Shown here one piece after another: positions 45,456 through 53,831 of a stretch of 64,000 nt of DNA. The notes beneath the pieces are model-generated. The model was not told the DNA's origin and ran no database searches. It saw nothing but the letters and a program-made list of their open reading frames with translations. Every line of letters begins with the position of its first letter. Position 1 is the stretch's first letter. Location of the stretch: NCBI RefSeq assembly GCF_024580145.1, contig NZ_JANINI010000011.1, positions 36,350 to 100,349 of the forward strand, given 5' to 3'. The position numbers were made by a program, and so were the translations under genes. The DNA is from Methyloversatilis sp. XJ19-49. Its GTDB lineage: Bacteria > Pseudomonadota > Gammaproteobacteria > Burkholderiales > Rhodocyclaceae.

Positions 45456-46139
45456 TCATGAAGCAGCATCCGCATTCAGCACGCAGCGGTACAACGCGTG
45501 TCCGCTCGCCAGGTACTTGCGCTCGAACGGCGTCACAGGTGCGTCGCTCGTGAAGCTCTCGACTTCCGCTTCGCGGCCTGCGATCAGCCGCGCGGCCAGC
45601 GCGAACTCTTCGACGTAGATGCGCCAGTTGCTGCGGCACTCGATGATGCCGCCCAACTCCAGCACAACCGGAAAAACCGGATGCGCCGGCCAGCGTCGCG
45701 CCAGCTGGCCGATCTTCGGCCACGGGTTCGGATAGAGCATGTACTGACGCGCCGGGCGGCAGGCGTGGCGCTGCAGCAGCAGCCAGATGTCGGTCATGTC
45801 GGCACGCAGAAGCATCGCGTTGCCGGGCAGCGCAGGGGCACGCGACAAGCGGTCGGACGACTGGTCAACGCCGAGCACGAAGTGGTCGGCAAAACACTCC
45901 GCCAGGTGCCGCGTGCTTTCGCCGACACCGCAGCAACTGTCGACGATCAGCGCACGGGCCGGATCGCAGGTGCGCGTAAAACTGGCGAACGCCGCAGCAC
46001 TGAAGGCGGCGACCGGCTTGCGGAATTCGCCGCGCGCGCGGCGCGCGATCAGCGCTGCAAGGTGATCGTGCGGGCCGGTCTGGACACTGTCGGGAAGGCG
46101 CGACCTGCCGGTGCAGGGCGCCATGGGGGAACCATCCAC
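45456..46139 (-). CDS. TrmB-like SAM-dependent methyltransferase
   Basis: A 227-residue protein resembling tRNA (guanine-N7)-methyltransferase TrmB but diverged. The SAM site is 'LIVDSCCGVGESTRHLAECF', with 'LGVDQSSDRLSR' after it. The TrmB active-site region is recognisable as 'YMLYPNPWPKIGQLARRWPAHPVF' (usual FPDPWPKKRHHKRR), and the C-terminus 'VTPFERKYLASGHALYRCVL' matches the TrmB TxxExK substrate motif. The basic residues that bind tRNA are reduced. It is probably a paralogue; another substrate is possible. GTG 46139 has GAGG seven bases upstream; ATG 46124 is an alternative. It is the last gene of the glycan operon, 13 bp after the previous stop. Confidence 0.75.
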   Translation of the reverse strand: MDGSPMAPCTGRSRLPDSVQTGPHDHLAALIARRARGEFRKPVAAFSAAAFASFTRTCDPARALIVDSCCGVGESTRHLAECFADHFVLGVDQSSDRLSRAPALPGNAMLLRADMTDIWLLLQRHACRPARQYMLYPNPWPKIGQLARRWPAHPVFPVVLELGGIIECRSNWRIYVEEFALAARLIAGREAEVESFTSDAPVTPFERKYLASGHALYRCVLNADAAS

Positions 46140-46152
46140 TCCGTGGCCTCGA

Positions 46153-46803
46153 CTAGGACAGGTAGCGCCGCTCGAACTGGCTGATCCAGACCGACCAGCC
46201 GAGGATCATCGGATGGATCATTTCCATGCCTTCCTCGAACGCCGTGGCATACAGCCTGACCATCGGGCCGAGCTCGATGCCGTAATCGACCGACAGTGTC
46301 GCCGGCAGGCGGTCGAGTACCTTGCCGATGACCACCAGCGCAGTGCCGGCGAGCAGCCAGCCACCCGAGCGGGAGCGCCAGCCGCCACGAATGAAAAGAA
46401 AGCGCGCGATGGTGAAACCGGCATACAGCAGCAGCCCGATCAGCACGAGTGCGATGGCGCCGCAGATCAGCTTGTCCTCGATCGGTCGCGCGGCATCGCG
46501 ATAAAAACTGTTCTTCAGGAAGCTTTCGCCGGTGAAAGCCTTGTGCCAGTCGGCCTCGCGCGCGGCGAACGCGAGGCACAGCAGCGCGAAGGCCCAGGCA
46601 CGCGGACCGAGCGGGCGGATGCGGAAGATCACGATCAGCGCGGTGACGATCCAGGCGGGTTCGGACAGACGCTCGAAGGGTCCTGACTCCGAAAACACCC
46701 AGACGAAGGATTCCTCGCTCAGCAACAGCGGGAACAACGCCAGCAGCACGGTGAACAGCGCAATGGCCACAACGATGCGACGATCAGCGGAAACCATGTT
46801 CAT
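46153..46803 (-). CDS. Multi-pass membrane protein of the glycan operon
   Basis: A 216-residue protein with five or six transmembrane helices (ALFTVLLALFPLLL, 'PAWIVTALIVIFRI', 'AWAFALLCLAFAAREADWHKAF', 'CGAIALVLIGLLLYAGFTIARFLF', 'WLLAGTALVVIGKVLDRL'). A polar segment has conserved-looking Glu, His and Asp (READWHKAFTGES and 'EEGMEMIHPMILGWS'), suggestive of a membrane enzyme. I do not recognise a named family. ATG 46803 overlaps the stop of the upstream glycosyltransferase gene (ATGA), so it belongs to the operon. Confidence 0.65.
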   Translation of the reverse strand: MNMVSADRRIVVAIALFTVLLALFPLLLSEESFVWVFSESGPFERLSEPAWIVTALIVIFRIRPLGPRAWAFALLCLAFAAREADWHKAFTGESFLKNSFYRDAARPIEDKLICGAIALVLIGLLLYAGFTIARFLFIRGGWRSRSGGWLLAGTALVVIGKVLDRLPATLSVDYGIELGPMVRLYATAFEEGMEMIHPMILGWSVWISQFERRYLS

Positions 46804-47885
46804 TCCTGTTCAAGCAGGCGACGATAGATTGCAAGATTGCCGTCGACCATCGCGTCGACCGAAAAATCGGCCAGTATGCGCGCCCGGCCGGCTGCGCCGA
46901 GGCGGTGGCGCAGCGGCGGGTCGTTCAGCAGGCGGCGCAGTGTAGCCGTGAGCGCCGCCACATCGCCCGGTTCGATCAGCAGGCCACTGACACCGTCGGC
47001 CACTGCTTCGGGCAGACCACCGGCACGGCAGGTCACGATGGGCACCGCGGCGGCCGATGCCTGCAGCAGCGATACACCCAGCCCCTCCATGTCGGCCGGG
47101 TGGGCGAGGATGTCCAGACCACCGAGCCAGCGCGGCAGATCGCTGCGGAAGCCGGCGAAGCGGATGACGTCGGACAGACCGCGCGCCCGCACCTCGGTTT
47201 CGAGCGCTTCGCGCAGCGGCCCCTGGCCGAAAAAGAGCACCCGCACATCCGGACAGGCCGCGCGCAATGCATCGGCCGCATCGATCACATAGCGATGGCC
47301 CTTGCGCGCGATGAGCTGTGCCACGACGCCGATCACGCGCGCGTCAGGCGGCAGATCGAACTCGCGCCGGAAGGCGGCCGCGTCGACCGGTTCGAGATAA
47401 GGCGTCGCGTCGACCGCGCTGCGCACGCAGCTGACCCGGTGAGCGGCCAGCCCTTCCGACAGCAGCACCTGCCGGATACCTTCGGAAATCGTGATGACAT
47501 GGTCGAACAGCCGGTACTTCAGCGCAACCAGCCAGCGCGCTTCCGGGTTGTCGACGCGGCGCGACAGCACGCAAAGCGTGCCGGTGAGCCTCGCTGCGAC
47601 GCCGCCCCACAGGTCGGCACCGCGCCGGCTGTGCAGATGCACGATGTCCGGCTGCGCCTCGCGGATCAGTGCGGCCAGCCGCAGCGCCATGCCGGCGTCG
47701 GCATCGCCGCCCATCTTCATTTCGACCACCCGCGCATGAGCGGCGCACGCACCGGCGATGCCCGCACCGGGCGGGCAGGCGAGCACGTTGGTCACGCCAC
47801 GGCGCGCCAGCCCCTCGACGATGTAGGCCACCTGACGGGCGCCGCCGTAGTAGTGCTTGCCGGCTTCGACGTGAAGCACCTTCAT
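46800..47885 (-). CDS. Glycosyltransferase family 4 protein
   Basis: A 361-residue GT-B fold enzyme. The acceptor-side domain opens MKVLHVEAGKHYYGGARQVAYIVEGLARRG with the Gly-rich loop; 'DIVHLHSRRGADLWGG' and 'VVAQLIARKGHRYVIDAADAL' follow. The donor side has 'HPADMEGLGVSLLQASAAAVPIVTCRAGGLPEAVADG', the E-x7-E motif typical of GT4. It probably adds a sugar to the lipopolysaccharide core or a related surface glycan. ATG 47885 overlaps the stop of the heptosyltransferase-like gene, and its own stop overlaps the next start. Confidence 0.88.
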   Translation of the reverse strand: MKVLHVEAGKHYYGGARQVAYIVEGLARRGVTNVLACPPGAGIAGACAAHARVVEMKMGGDADAGMALRLAALIREAQPDIVHLHSRRGADLWGGVAARLTGTLCVLSRRVDNPEARWLVALKYRLFDHVITISEGIRQVLLSEGLAAHRVSCVRSAVDATPYLEPVDAAAFRREFDLPPDARVIGVVAQLIARKGHRYVIDAADALRAACPDVRVLFFGQGPLREALETEVRARGLSDVIRFAGFRSDLPRWLGGLDILAHPADMEGLGVSLLQASAAAVPIVTCRAGGLPEAVADGVSGLLIEPGDVAALTATLRRLLNDPPLRHRLGAAGRARILADFSVDAMVDGNLAIYRRLLEQE

Positions 47886-48916
47886 GCCGACCGCACCCTG
47901 ACGACTTCCTCCAGCACGCGCTCCGGCGTGATGTCGCGCAGGCAGGTCCAGGCGCCACCGCAGGTCGGCCGGCGCCGGCACGGCGAACAGTGCATGCCGA
48001 GCCAGATGACGCGGGCGTTGGCACGACCCGTCTTCGTGTAAGGGCAGGTGGACCCGAAAATGGCGACGGTCGGCACCGAAAACGCGATGCCCATGTGCGT
48101 GAGGCCGGTATCGACACCGACCAGCAGACCGGCGCTGCGCACCAGTGCCGCCGCTTCCGGCAGCTTCGTCCGCCCGACCAGGTTGATCAGGCCGGGCGCA
48201 CCGGCCGCGATGCTGGCTGCCGCCTGCGCATCGGCCGGGCCACCCAGCAGCACCGGCGTCAAACCGGTCTGCGCCGCCAGTTGCGGCGCCAGCGCCTGCC
48301 AGGCGTCTTCGAACCAGTGCTTCTGCGGCCGCGTCGTGAAGGCGGCGAACACGGCGTAACGACCCGGCACCAGACCGTATTCGGCCAGCAGCGCGCGCGC
48401 GCGCGCGTCGGCCTCGGGTGCCACATGCAGCGCAGGCATGAAGTCGCCGGTGTCGAGTTCGAGCTGTTCGGCCAGATGCAGGTATTCGGACGAAATGCGG
48501 GCGACGTCGCCACCGCGCGGCACCATGCGGGTCATCAGCCACTGGCTGCCCTCGCGAGACCCGAGACCGATGCGGGTCGGTGCGCCCGACAGCCAGGCCA
48601 GCACGCCGCTCTTGAGCAGCCCCTGCAGATCGAGCACGGTATCGAAATGGTGGCTGCGCAGTTCGGCACGCAGGGCGCGCACGCGGCGCCACAACTCGAT
48701 GCACCGGCCGCTGCGCCACAGCCGCGCCCACTCCGCCTTCGGCCACAGGATGCGTGCGTCGATGGCCGGATCGTGCGCGATCATCGCATCGATGCCCGGT
48801 TCGACCAGCCAGGCGACGAAGGCATCGGGATGGGTGCGCTTGATCGCCGCCGCGAGCGGTGAGGCGAACACCACATCGCCGATCGCCGAAGTACGCACGA
48901 TGAGGATGCGCTTCAA
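47882..48916 (-). CDS. Glycosyltransferase family 9 (lipopolysaccharide heptosyltransferase-like)
   Basis: A 344-residue protein of the ADP-heptose:LPS heptosyltransferase family. It starts at TTG 48916 (LKRILIVRTSAIGDVVFASPLAAAIKRTHP), whose TTGA overlaps the upstream stop; the open frame continues further but over the ligase gene. Family features are 'RTSAIGDVVFA', 'VLDLQGLLKSG', 'LLGGPADAQAAASIA', 'VGVDTGLTHMGIAFSVPTVAIFGST' and a Cys-rich end 'HCSPCRRRPTCGGAWTCLRDI'. It most resembles WaaC/RfaQ-type enzymes of LPS inner core assembly. Cytoplasmic face of the inner membrane. Confidence 0.9.
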   Translation of the reverse strand: MKRILIVRTSAIGDVVFASPLAAAIKRTHPDAFVAWLVEPGIDAMIAHDPAIDARILWPKAEWARLWRSGRCIELWRRVRALRAELRSHHFDTVLDLQGLLKSGVLAWLSGAPTRIGLGSREGSQWLMTRMVPRGGDVARISSEYLHLAEQLELDTGDFMPALHVAPEADARARALLAEYGLVPGRYAVFAAFTTRPQKHWFEDAWQALAPQLAAQTGLTPVLLGGPADAQAAASIAAGAPGLINLVGRTKLPEAAALVRSAGLLVGVDTGLTHMGIAFSVPTVAIFGSTCPYTKTGRANARVIWLGMHCSPCRRRPTCGGAWTCLRDITPERVLEEVVRVRSA

Positions 48917-50133
48917 GCCGGACGCTCCTTCACGCCACACCACAGCGCTGCGAGAAACAGCACGTACATCATGCTGAGGTTCGAGCGCATCAGATAAGAC
49001 TCGAACACGCAGATCGGAATGAACAGCACCGGCAGCGCCTTGCGGATCCGTTGTCGCCCATCCTCCGGCCCGCGCCGCACGAGCGGAAACAGCAGTACCG
49101 CAAGCACCAGCACGCCGGCCGGAATGCCCGCATTGGTCAGCGCATACAGATACTGGTTGTGCGGGTTGTACATCGGCTCCCACTGCGGCGTATGGATCGC
49201 ATTCACCTTGGTGTATTCGACCAGATAGTCGCCGATGCCCACGCCCAGCCAAGGTGACTCGGAAAACATTCGCCAGGCGTTGAGGGCATAGACGATGCGC
49301 AGACCGATTGAGGTATTCGGGCGGTCCTGGTAGTTGACCAGTTCATCGATGCCGGCATCGACACGCTCGCGGAAATAGTCGTTGCCGGCATAGCCCCCCG
49401 CCACGATGCCGAGCGACAGCACGCCGGCGAGCACCACCGCGAGCAGCGGCCGACGCGCGAAACGCTGGAACACCAGCAGCGCCAACAAAACCAGAAAGCC
49501 GAGCAGACCGGCACGGCCACCGGCGATCAGCAGATTGAGCGTGGTGGTCAGCAGCAGCAGGGCGTACAGCGCCCGCGCACCGGAGGTTCGCGCTTCGAAC
49601 AGCAGCCGATGCCCCGCGAGATAGCCGGCCAAGGCCAGCGCCGGCGTATACATCATGCGATCTACGAACGGTGCCGTGTCGTCGGCACCCTTCTCCACCC
49701 TGATGCCGTCCGGCAGATCCGGCCACATGTGCAGTTGCGCCCAGTTATAGAAGGCCAGCGCTTCGCAGCAGGCGATCGATAACAGGAAGGCGGTGACGTA
49801 ACGGCCGAAATGCTCGCGTCGCGCGACGCTGAAATACAGTGCAAACAACAGGAAGAAGCCCTGCCGGCCGGTCATGCGCCGCCCCCAGTCAAGGTCTTCG
49901 GTCCACAGCAGCGACAGCGCAAACACCGCGTAATAGGCGGCAAACAGCCACACCAGCGGTTCGGCCGCCAGCGTGCGCAGCTTTTCGGCATAGCGCCCCT
50001 CAGCCAGCCACAGAATGAGAATGAGTGCACTGAACCAGTAGGCTGGCGCCACGGTCAGCGGTATCGAGAAAAACACGCCGGTCAGCAGCCAGGAGTTGAT
50101 GAACGGAATCCGTCCGCGCAGCGTGGCGATCAT
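48913..50133 (-). CDS. O-antigen ligase family (WaaL-like) membrane protein
   Basis: A 406-residue protein with about 11-12 transmembrane helices and a large periplasmic loop. ATG 50133 (MIATLRGRIPFINSWLL) overlaps the upstream stop. The Wzy/WaaL signature region is present: 'YQDRPNTSIGLRIVYALNAWRMFSESPWLGVGIGDYLVEY', with the conserved Arg, and 'PMYNPHNQYLYALTNAGIPAGVL' with the catalytic His. It would attach a polymer or oligosaccharide to lipid A-core in the periplasm. The polymer's own synthesis genes are not in the window. Confidence 0.9.
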   Translation of the reverse strand: MIATLRGRIPFINSWLLTGVFFSIPLTVAPAYWFSALILILWLAEGRYAEKLRTLAAEPLVWLFAAYYAVFALSLLWTEDLDWGRRMTGRQGFFLLFALYFSVARREHFGRYVTAFLLSIACCEALAFYNWAQLHMWPDLPDGIRVEKGADDTAPFVDRMMYTPALALAGYLAGHRLLFEARTSGARALYALLLLTTTLNLLIAGGRAGLLGFLVLLALLVFQRFARRPLLAVVLAGVLSLGIVAGGYAGNDYFRERVDAGIDELVNYQDRPNTSIGLRIVYALNAWRMFSESPWLGVGIGDYLVEYTKVNAIHTPQWEPMYNPHNQYLYALTNAGIPAGVLVLAVLLFPLVRRGPEDGRQRIRKALPVLFIPICVFESYLMRSNLSMMYVLFLAALWCGVKERPA

Positions 50134-51167
50134 GCGAAGCGCACCCCGCATTGTTCGAAGGCGTGCTTCATGTCGATTCTTTCCTGCTCGCTCTTGAAAA
50201 GTGCGTCGCCCCAGCCGAAGGCGACTACCTGAACAGCCGGTGGATAGATCTGGCGCGCGAACAGAAGCGCGCTCGAGCGCACGCCCACGACGGCGTCGTA
50301 GCGGGTACGCGCCATATGCGTTTCCAGCGCGCACTCTGGCTCGATCAGTTGGTAATCAGGGTGACGCAGTTCGTGACCGGGGTCCTTCGGATGGGCTTTG
50401 TAGTCGATCTGCGCAACGCCCTGCCCGGCCAGCCAGTCGCGGATGCGCTGCGTCAGCGGCGCCAGTGCGTGCGCCGGCAGCAGACCGGCACCGACCAGCG
50501 GCTGGCCGATCACCAGCGCGCGACGCGGCCCGGCACCGTCTTCGAAGACCGGCTGCGCGCGGCTGACCAGCGGCGGCAGTACGCACACCTTGTGGACCGG
50601 GTAGGCGTGCGGCAGACCGGGCAGCACGTAGATGCGGTCGCAGAAATCCGCGTCCGAACCGATGCGGTCGCCGTCGAAACAGAGGTAGCGCAGTTCGGGC
50701 GCGATCAGGCGGCGCAGCAGGCGGGCACGCTGCATCAGTCGCTTCGGCAGCGACAGCGGGTAGCGCCGGATGCTGATCAGGCCGTCGGGCAGGATGCGAG
50801 CATGCATTTCACGCGCACCGGCCCTCTGCGGCAGTGCATGCAGGAAGTAATTGATCGCTTCGGTATCGAACACCGCGCTGTGCAGCAGCAAGGTGTCGCA
50901 TTGCCCGACCAGCCCGGCCACCAGATCGATGTTCGCGCGCAGCCGGCGGTGCCGCCCTGACCATCCGGGCAGCGGCTCCCAGCGCGGCCAGGGCATGTAG
51001 GTGCAGGCATCCCACTCGGACGGATCGACAACTGCCTTCATGCCCGGCTTGTACCAGACCAGCACCTGCTTCGCATCACGCTCTATGTCGCTGGCAATGC
51101 GCCGGGCAGCCAGGTACTGCAGGGGGGATGCAACGAAATAGACGGCAACCGTTCGGTGATCTGACAT
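50130..51167 (-). CDS. Putative polysialyltransferase/GT52-like glycosyltransferase
   Basis: A 345-residue protein, first gene of the glycan operon. It opens with 'VAVYFVASPLQYLAARRIAS', like the 'SPLQ' start of alpha-2,8-polysialyltransferase and GT52-type enzymes. Further on, 'VAQIDYKAHPKDPGHEL' has the K-x-HP motif and 'TRYDAVVGVRSSALLFARQIYPP' the SS motif that such transferases use for sugar nucleotide binding. The family call is by motif only, and overall similarity cannot be judged without a search. Stop overlaps the ligase ATG. Confidence 0.6.
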   Translation of the reverse strand: MSDHRTVAVYFVASPLQYLAARRIASDIERDAKQVLVWYKPGMKAVVDPSEWDACTYMPWPRWEPLPGWSGRHRRLRANIDLVAGLVGQCDTLLLHSAVFDTEAINYFLHALPQRAGAREMHARILPDGLISIRRYPLSLPKRLMQRARLLRRLIAPELRYLCFDGDRIGSDADFCDRIYVLPGLPHAYPVHKVCVLPPLVSRAQPVFEDGAGPRRALVIGQPLVGAGLLPAHALAPLTQRIRDWLAGQGVAQIDYKAHPKDPGHELRHPDYQLIEPECALETHMARTRYDAVVGVRSSALLFARQIYPPAVQVVAFGWGDALFKSEQERIDMKHAFEQCGVRFA

Positions 51168-51365
51168 GCCGACGTTGGGCGATGTTTCGGGAAGTCGCGA
51201 TGCTACCTTTTTGTGCCTGCCTGAGGGCGCCCAGCCGAAGCCGACGGCGCGCGAACGCGATTGACGGCATCATTGGCGGATAACCTGCCTTCCGATGCTG
51301 ATCGACATGCAGGTCCCATGCACTGACGCGACGAACGATGTCGCCTTCCACGGAATCCAGAAACG

Positions 51366-51962
51366 ATGACGCGGTTCGATAGCCTGGCGGCACTGCTGCT
51401 GTGTGCAGCCTTCCTGACCGGATGTGTCACTCCGCGCCCGCCACTGAGCGAGGCCGAACTCGAACAGGTGCTCACACGGACGTATTCCGGCCGCAGTGCG
51501 CAGGAGGTCATGGCGGCCGCCACCCGGCTGTGGCGACTGGCCGACGGCGACGACTTCCGGATCAAGCCGGGTGACAACAGCCTGGTGGCCGAACGCGACT
51601 GGGTGTTCTATTCGCAGATGGTGCGCATCGTCGGCGACGACAGCTGGACGCTGACGGTCAGCGAAACCGGTGGCGGCACGAAAGCGCGGCTTTCGCTGCT
51701 CACCTACAAGCGCAGCACGACAGTGTCGTCCTTCGGCATGACACCGACCACCCAGACCACGCCGCGCATTGGCGGTCCGGTCAAGGGCACCGCGCTCTAC
51801 GACCTGTTCTGGGCGCGCATGGACCACCTGCTCGGTGTGCGCCCCGACTGGATGACCTGCGCCGAAGCCGAAGCACGAGTCAGTGCCGGCACCACGTGGG
51901 GCAACAAGGATGCGCTGTGCGCCGGTTACAGCTTCACCGACGCAGCGCCCGGAGCCCCCTGA
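51366..51962 (+). CDS. Lipoprotein of unknown function
   Basis: A 198-residue lipoprotein with signal MTRFDSLAALLLCAAFLTGC (lipobox LTGC). The mature part has one compact domain: 'AEVMAAATRLWRLADGDDFRI'-like region (residues 45-65), alternating strands up to 'KARLSLLTYKRSTTVSS', and a C-terminal section 'ALYDLFWARMDHLLGVRPDWMTCAEAEARV' with a Cys pair. I do not recognise a family. It is divergent from the glycan operon and converges with the AI-2E-family gene, 30 bp between stops. Confidence 0.7.
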   Translation: MTRFDSLAALLLCAAFLTGCVTPRPPLSEAELEQVLTRTYSGRSAQEVMAAATRLWRLADGDDFRIKPGDNSLVAERDWVFYSQMVRIVGDDSWTLTVSETGGGTKARLSLLTYKRSTTVSSFGMTPTTQTTPRIGGPVKGTALYDLFWARMDHLLGVRPDWMTCAEAEARVSAGTTWGNKDALCAGYSFTDAAPGAP

Positions 51963-51992
51963 TACAAGGTCCGCAGGACATCCGGCGTCCGC

Positions 51993-53195
51993 TCACGATC
52001 GGTCGAGGAAGGTGCCGATCGGCTCCCAGTGTTCGACGTGCGAACACACGACCTTGATGATGATGAGCATCGGCACGGCGATCAGCATGCCGGCGATGCC
52101 CCACAGCCAGCCCCAGAACAGGAAGCTGATGAACACGGCCACCGGATTGAGCGACAGCATGCGCCCGGCGAACATCGGCTGGATGAACTGGCCTTCGATG
52201 ACGGTGAGAACGAGGAAGCTGGCCGGAATCACCCACGCTTCGGCCACGCTGTCGAAGTTGATCAGCGCAGCGAGCGACAGCGCGAGCAGGCACAGCGTCG
52301 GCCCGAGATAGGGAATGAAATTGAGCAGGCCGGCCATGACACCCCAGAGCGCAGGATTCGGCATGTCGAGCAGATACATCGCTGCGGCGGTCGCGACACC
52401 CAGACCAGCGTTGATGGTGCTGAGGGTCAGGAAGTAGCGGCCGATGTCCTGCTGTATCTGGCGCGCCACGCCGATGGCGCGGATCTTGTCGCGCAGGGTC
52501 GGCATCATTCGCACCACCTTGCGCAGGAAGCCGTCGCCCGACGCCAGAAGGAAATAAAGCAGCACCACGGTCGAGGCGGCGCCGATCAGGAAGTACTGCG
52601 TGCCGGTAAACAGCACCGACCCCAGACCCGGTTCCTTCAGCACGACCGACCTCACCTTGGGATTGTCGTTGCTGGAAGTCATGGCTTCCAGGCGCTCGGT
52701 CGCTTCGCGCACCTCTTCCACCGGGCGCTGCAGTTTGAGCAGCTTGATCTCGACCTCGCGCAGCGCGCGCGGCGAGCGTTCGAGCCAGTCGAGCGCCGGA
52801 TTGGTCAGAAAGTACAGCCCTGCCCCGACGCCACCGACCATCATCACAACCACCACACCCGCGGCAATCGATTCGTGGATGCGCCACTTCTTCAGCAGGG
52901 TGACCAGCGGCGCCAGCAGCAGGGCGAACAGAACCGCCAGCACGATGGGCATCAGCAGGGCACGGGCGAAATACACCGCGCCCAGCGCGGCCAGCCAGAA
53001 CAGCCCGATCAGCGCCCGCGAACCGTTACGCAGGCGCGGCACTGCAGCGACCGCCTGCACGATCTCCGGCAGTGACTCCGGCTCCGGACGGGCGGGCGGT
53101 GACGAACCGTCTGCCGCCGCGGTGGTGGATTCGAGGCCGGAAAGCAAAACGTCTGCGTCAGGCGGGGCGCCGGGTGGCAGGGATAAGGGATTCAT
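51993..53195 (-). CDS. AI-2E family transporter (PerM-like)
   Basis: A 400-residue permease of the AI-2E/PerM family. A polar N-terminal tail of about 60 residues is followed by eight transmembrane helices: 'ALLMPIVLAVLFALLLAPLVTLLKKW', 'AAGVVVVMMVGGVGAGLYFL', and later 'AAMYLLDMPNPALWGVMAGLLNFIPYLGP' and 'VIEGQFIQPMFAGRMLSLNPVAVFISFLFWGWLWGIAGMLIAVPML', which are family hallmarks. Family members export AI-2 or act as Na+/H+ antiporters; substrate here unknown. Monocistronic. Confidence 0.9.
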   Translation of the reverse strand: MNPLSLPPGAPPDADVLLSGLESTTAAADGSSPPARPEPESLPEIVQAVAAVPRLRNGSRALIGLFWLAALGAVYFARALLMPIVLAVLFALLLAPLVTLLKKWRIHESIAAGVVVVMMVGGVGAGLYFLTNPALDWLERSPRALREVEIKLLKLQRPVEEVREATERLEAMTSSNDNPKVRSVVLKEPGLGSVLFTGTQYFLIGAASTVVLLYFLLASGDGFLRKVVRMMPTLRDKIRAIGVARQIQQDIGRYFLTLSTINAGLGVATAAAMYLLDMPNPALWGVMAGLLNFIPYLGPTLCLLALSLAALINFDSVAEAWVIPASFLVLTVIEGQFIQPMFAGRMLSLNPVAVFISFLFWGWLWGIAGMLIAVPMLIIIKVVCSHVEHWEPIGTFLDRS

Positions 53196-53258
53196 CGACG
53201 GATACTACCCGAGCCACCCTTGAATACCCGGGTCCCACTCGCTCTGCAAGGGCCGTCG

Positions 53259-53825
53259 TCAGCGCGGATCGAACGCCAGCTTCACTTCGACTTCGCGCTC
53301 GACGTAGGCCCATTCGGGCGAGGCACGCAGGGCGGCGGTGAGTTCGTCGAACACGGCTGCATCCTGCGGTGCGAATTCGAACCAGGTCAGGAAGTCGAAC
53401 GGTTCGGTTTCCGACAGGTCGCGGCAGTGGTGCAGCTTGCGCGCCACCGCCGGCAGCGCGCGCATGCCCAGCGCCACATGGTGCGATTGTTCTTCCAGGA
53501 TGTCGCGCCGTTCGTCCTGCGTCAGCGCCCACCACGCGGCCGACTTGCGGATCGGAATCAGCACGGCGCTGCGCGCCCCGGCGCGGGCCAGCGGCGGCTG
53601 CAGCGCAAGCAGCTGCTGCTTCTCCGGCCGGGTGACGTAACGTTCATTGCTGGCGATGCCGCGCAGCCGCCACGTTCCGACGGCTTCAGCCGCCCCGGCG
53701 GCGACGTCGAGCCGCGGTGCCAGCGCCAGGCCTTCGCCGATGACGGCGCGCACATCGGTGATGCGCCAAGGGCCTGCATCACCGGCTGCAAAGGAATACA
53801 GGCGCGGGGTTGCCGTCCCGGTCAT
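53259..53825 (-). CDS. Chlorite dismutase-family (haem protein-like) protein
   Basis: A 188-residue protein resembling the C-terminal half of chlorite dismutase/HemQ-type folds: 'KSAAWWALTQDERRDILEEQSHHVALGMRALPAVARKLHHCRDLSETEPFDFLTWFEFAPQDAAVFDEL' (quoted in part; residues about 90-160) followed by 'LRASPEWAYVEREVEVKL'. The His in KLHHC is in the position of the proximal haem ligand. The N-terminal half (haem-less ferredoxin-like module) is weaker. It would act in the cytoplasm; without the distal Arg verified, chlorite dismutation should not be assumed. It ends 6 bp before the regulator gene on the same strand and may be its last co-transcribed partner. Confidence 0.75.
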   Translation of the reverse strand: MTGTATPRLYSFAAGDAGPWRITDVRAVIGEGLALAPRLDVAAGAAEAVGTWRLRGIASNERYVTRPEKQQLLALQPPLARAGARSAVLIPIRKSAAWWALTQDERRDILEEQSHHVALGMRALPAVARKLHHCRDLSETEPFDFLTWFEFAPQDAAVFDELTAALRASPEWAYVEREVEVKLAFDPR

Positions 53826-53831
53826 GACCGA

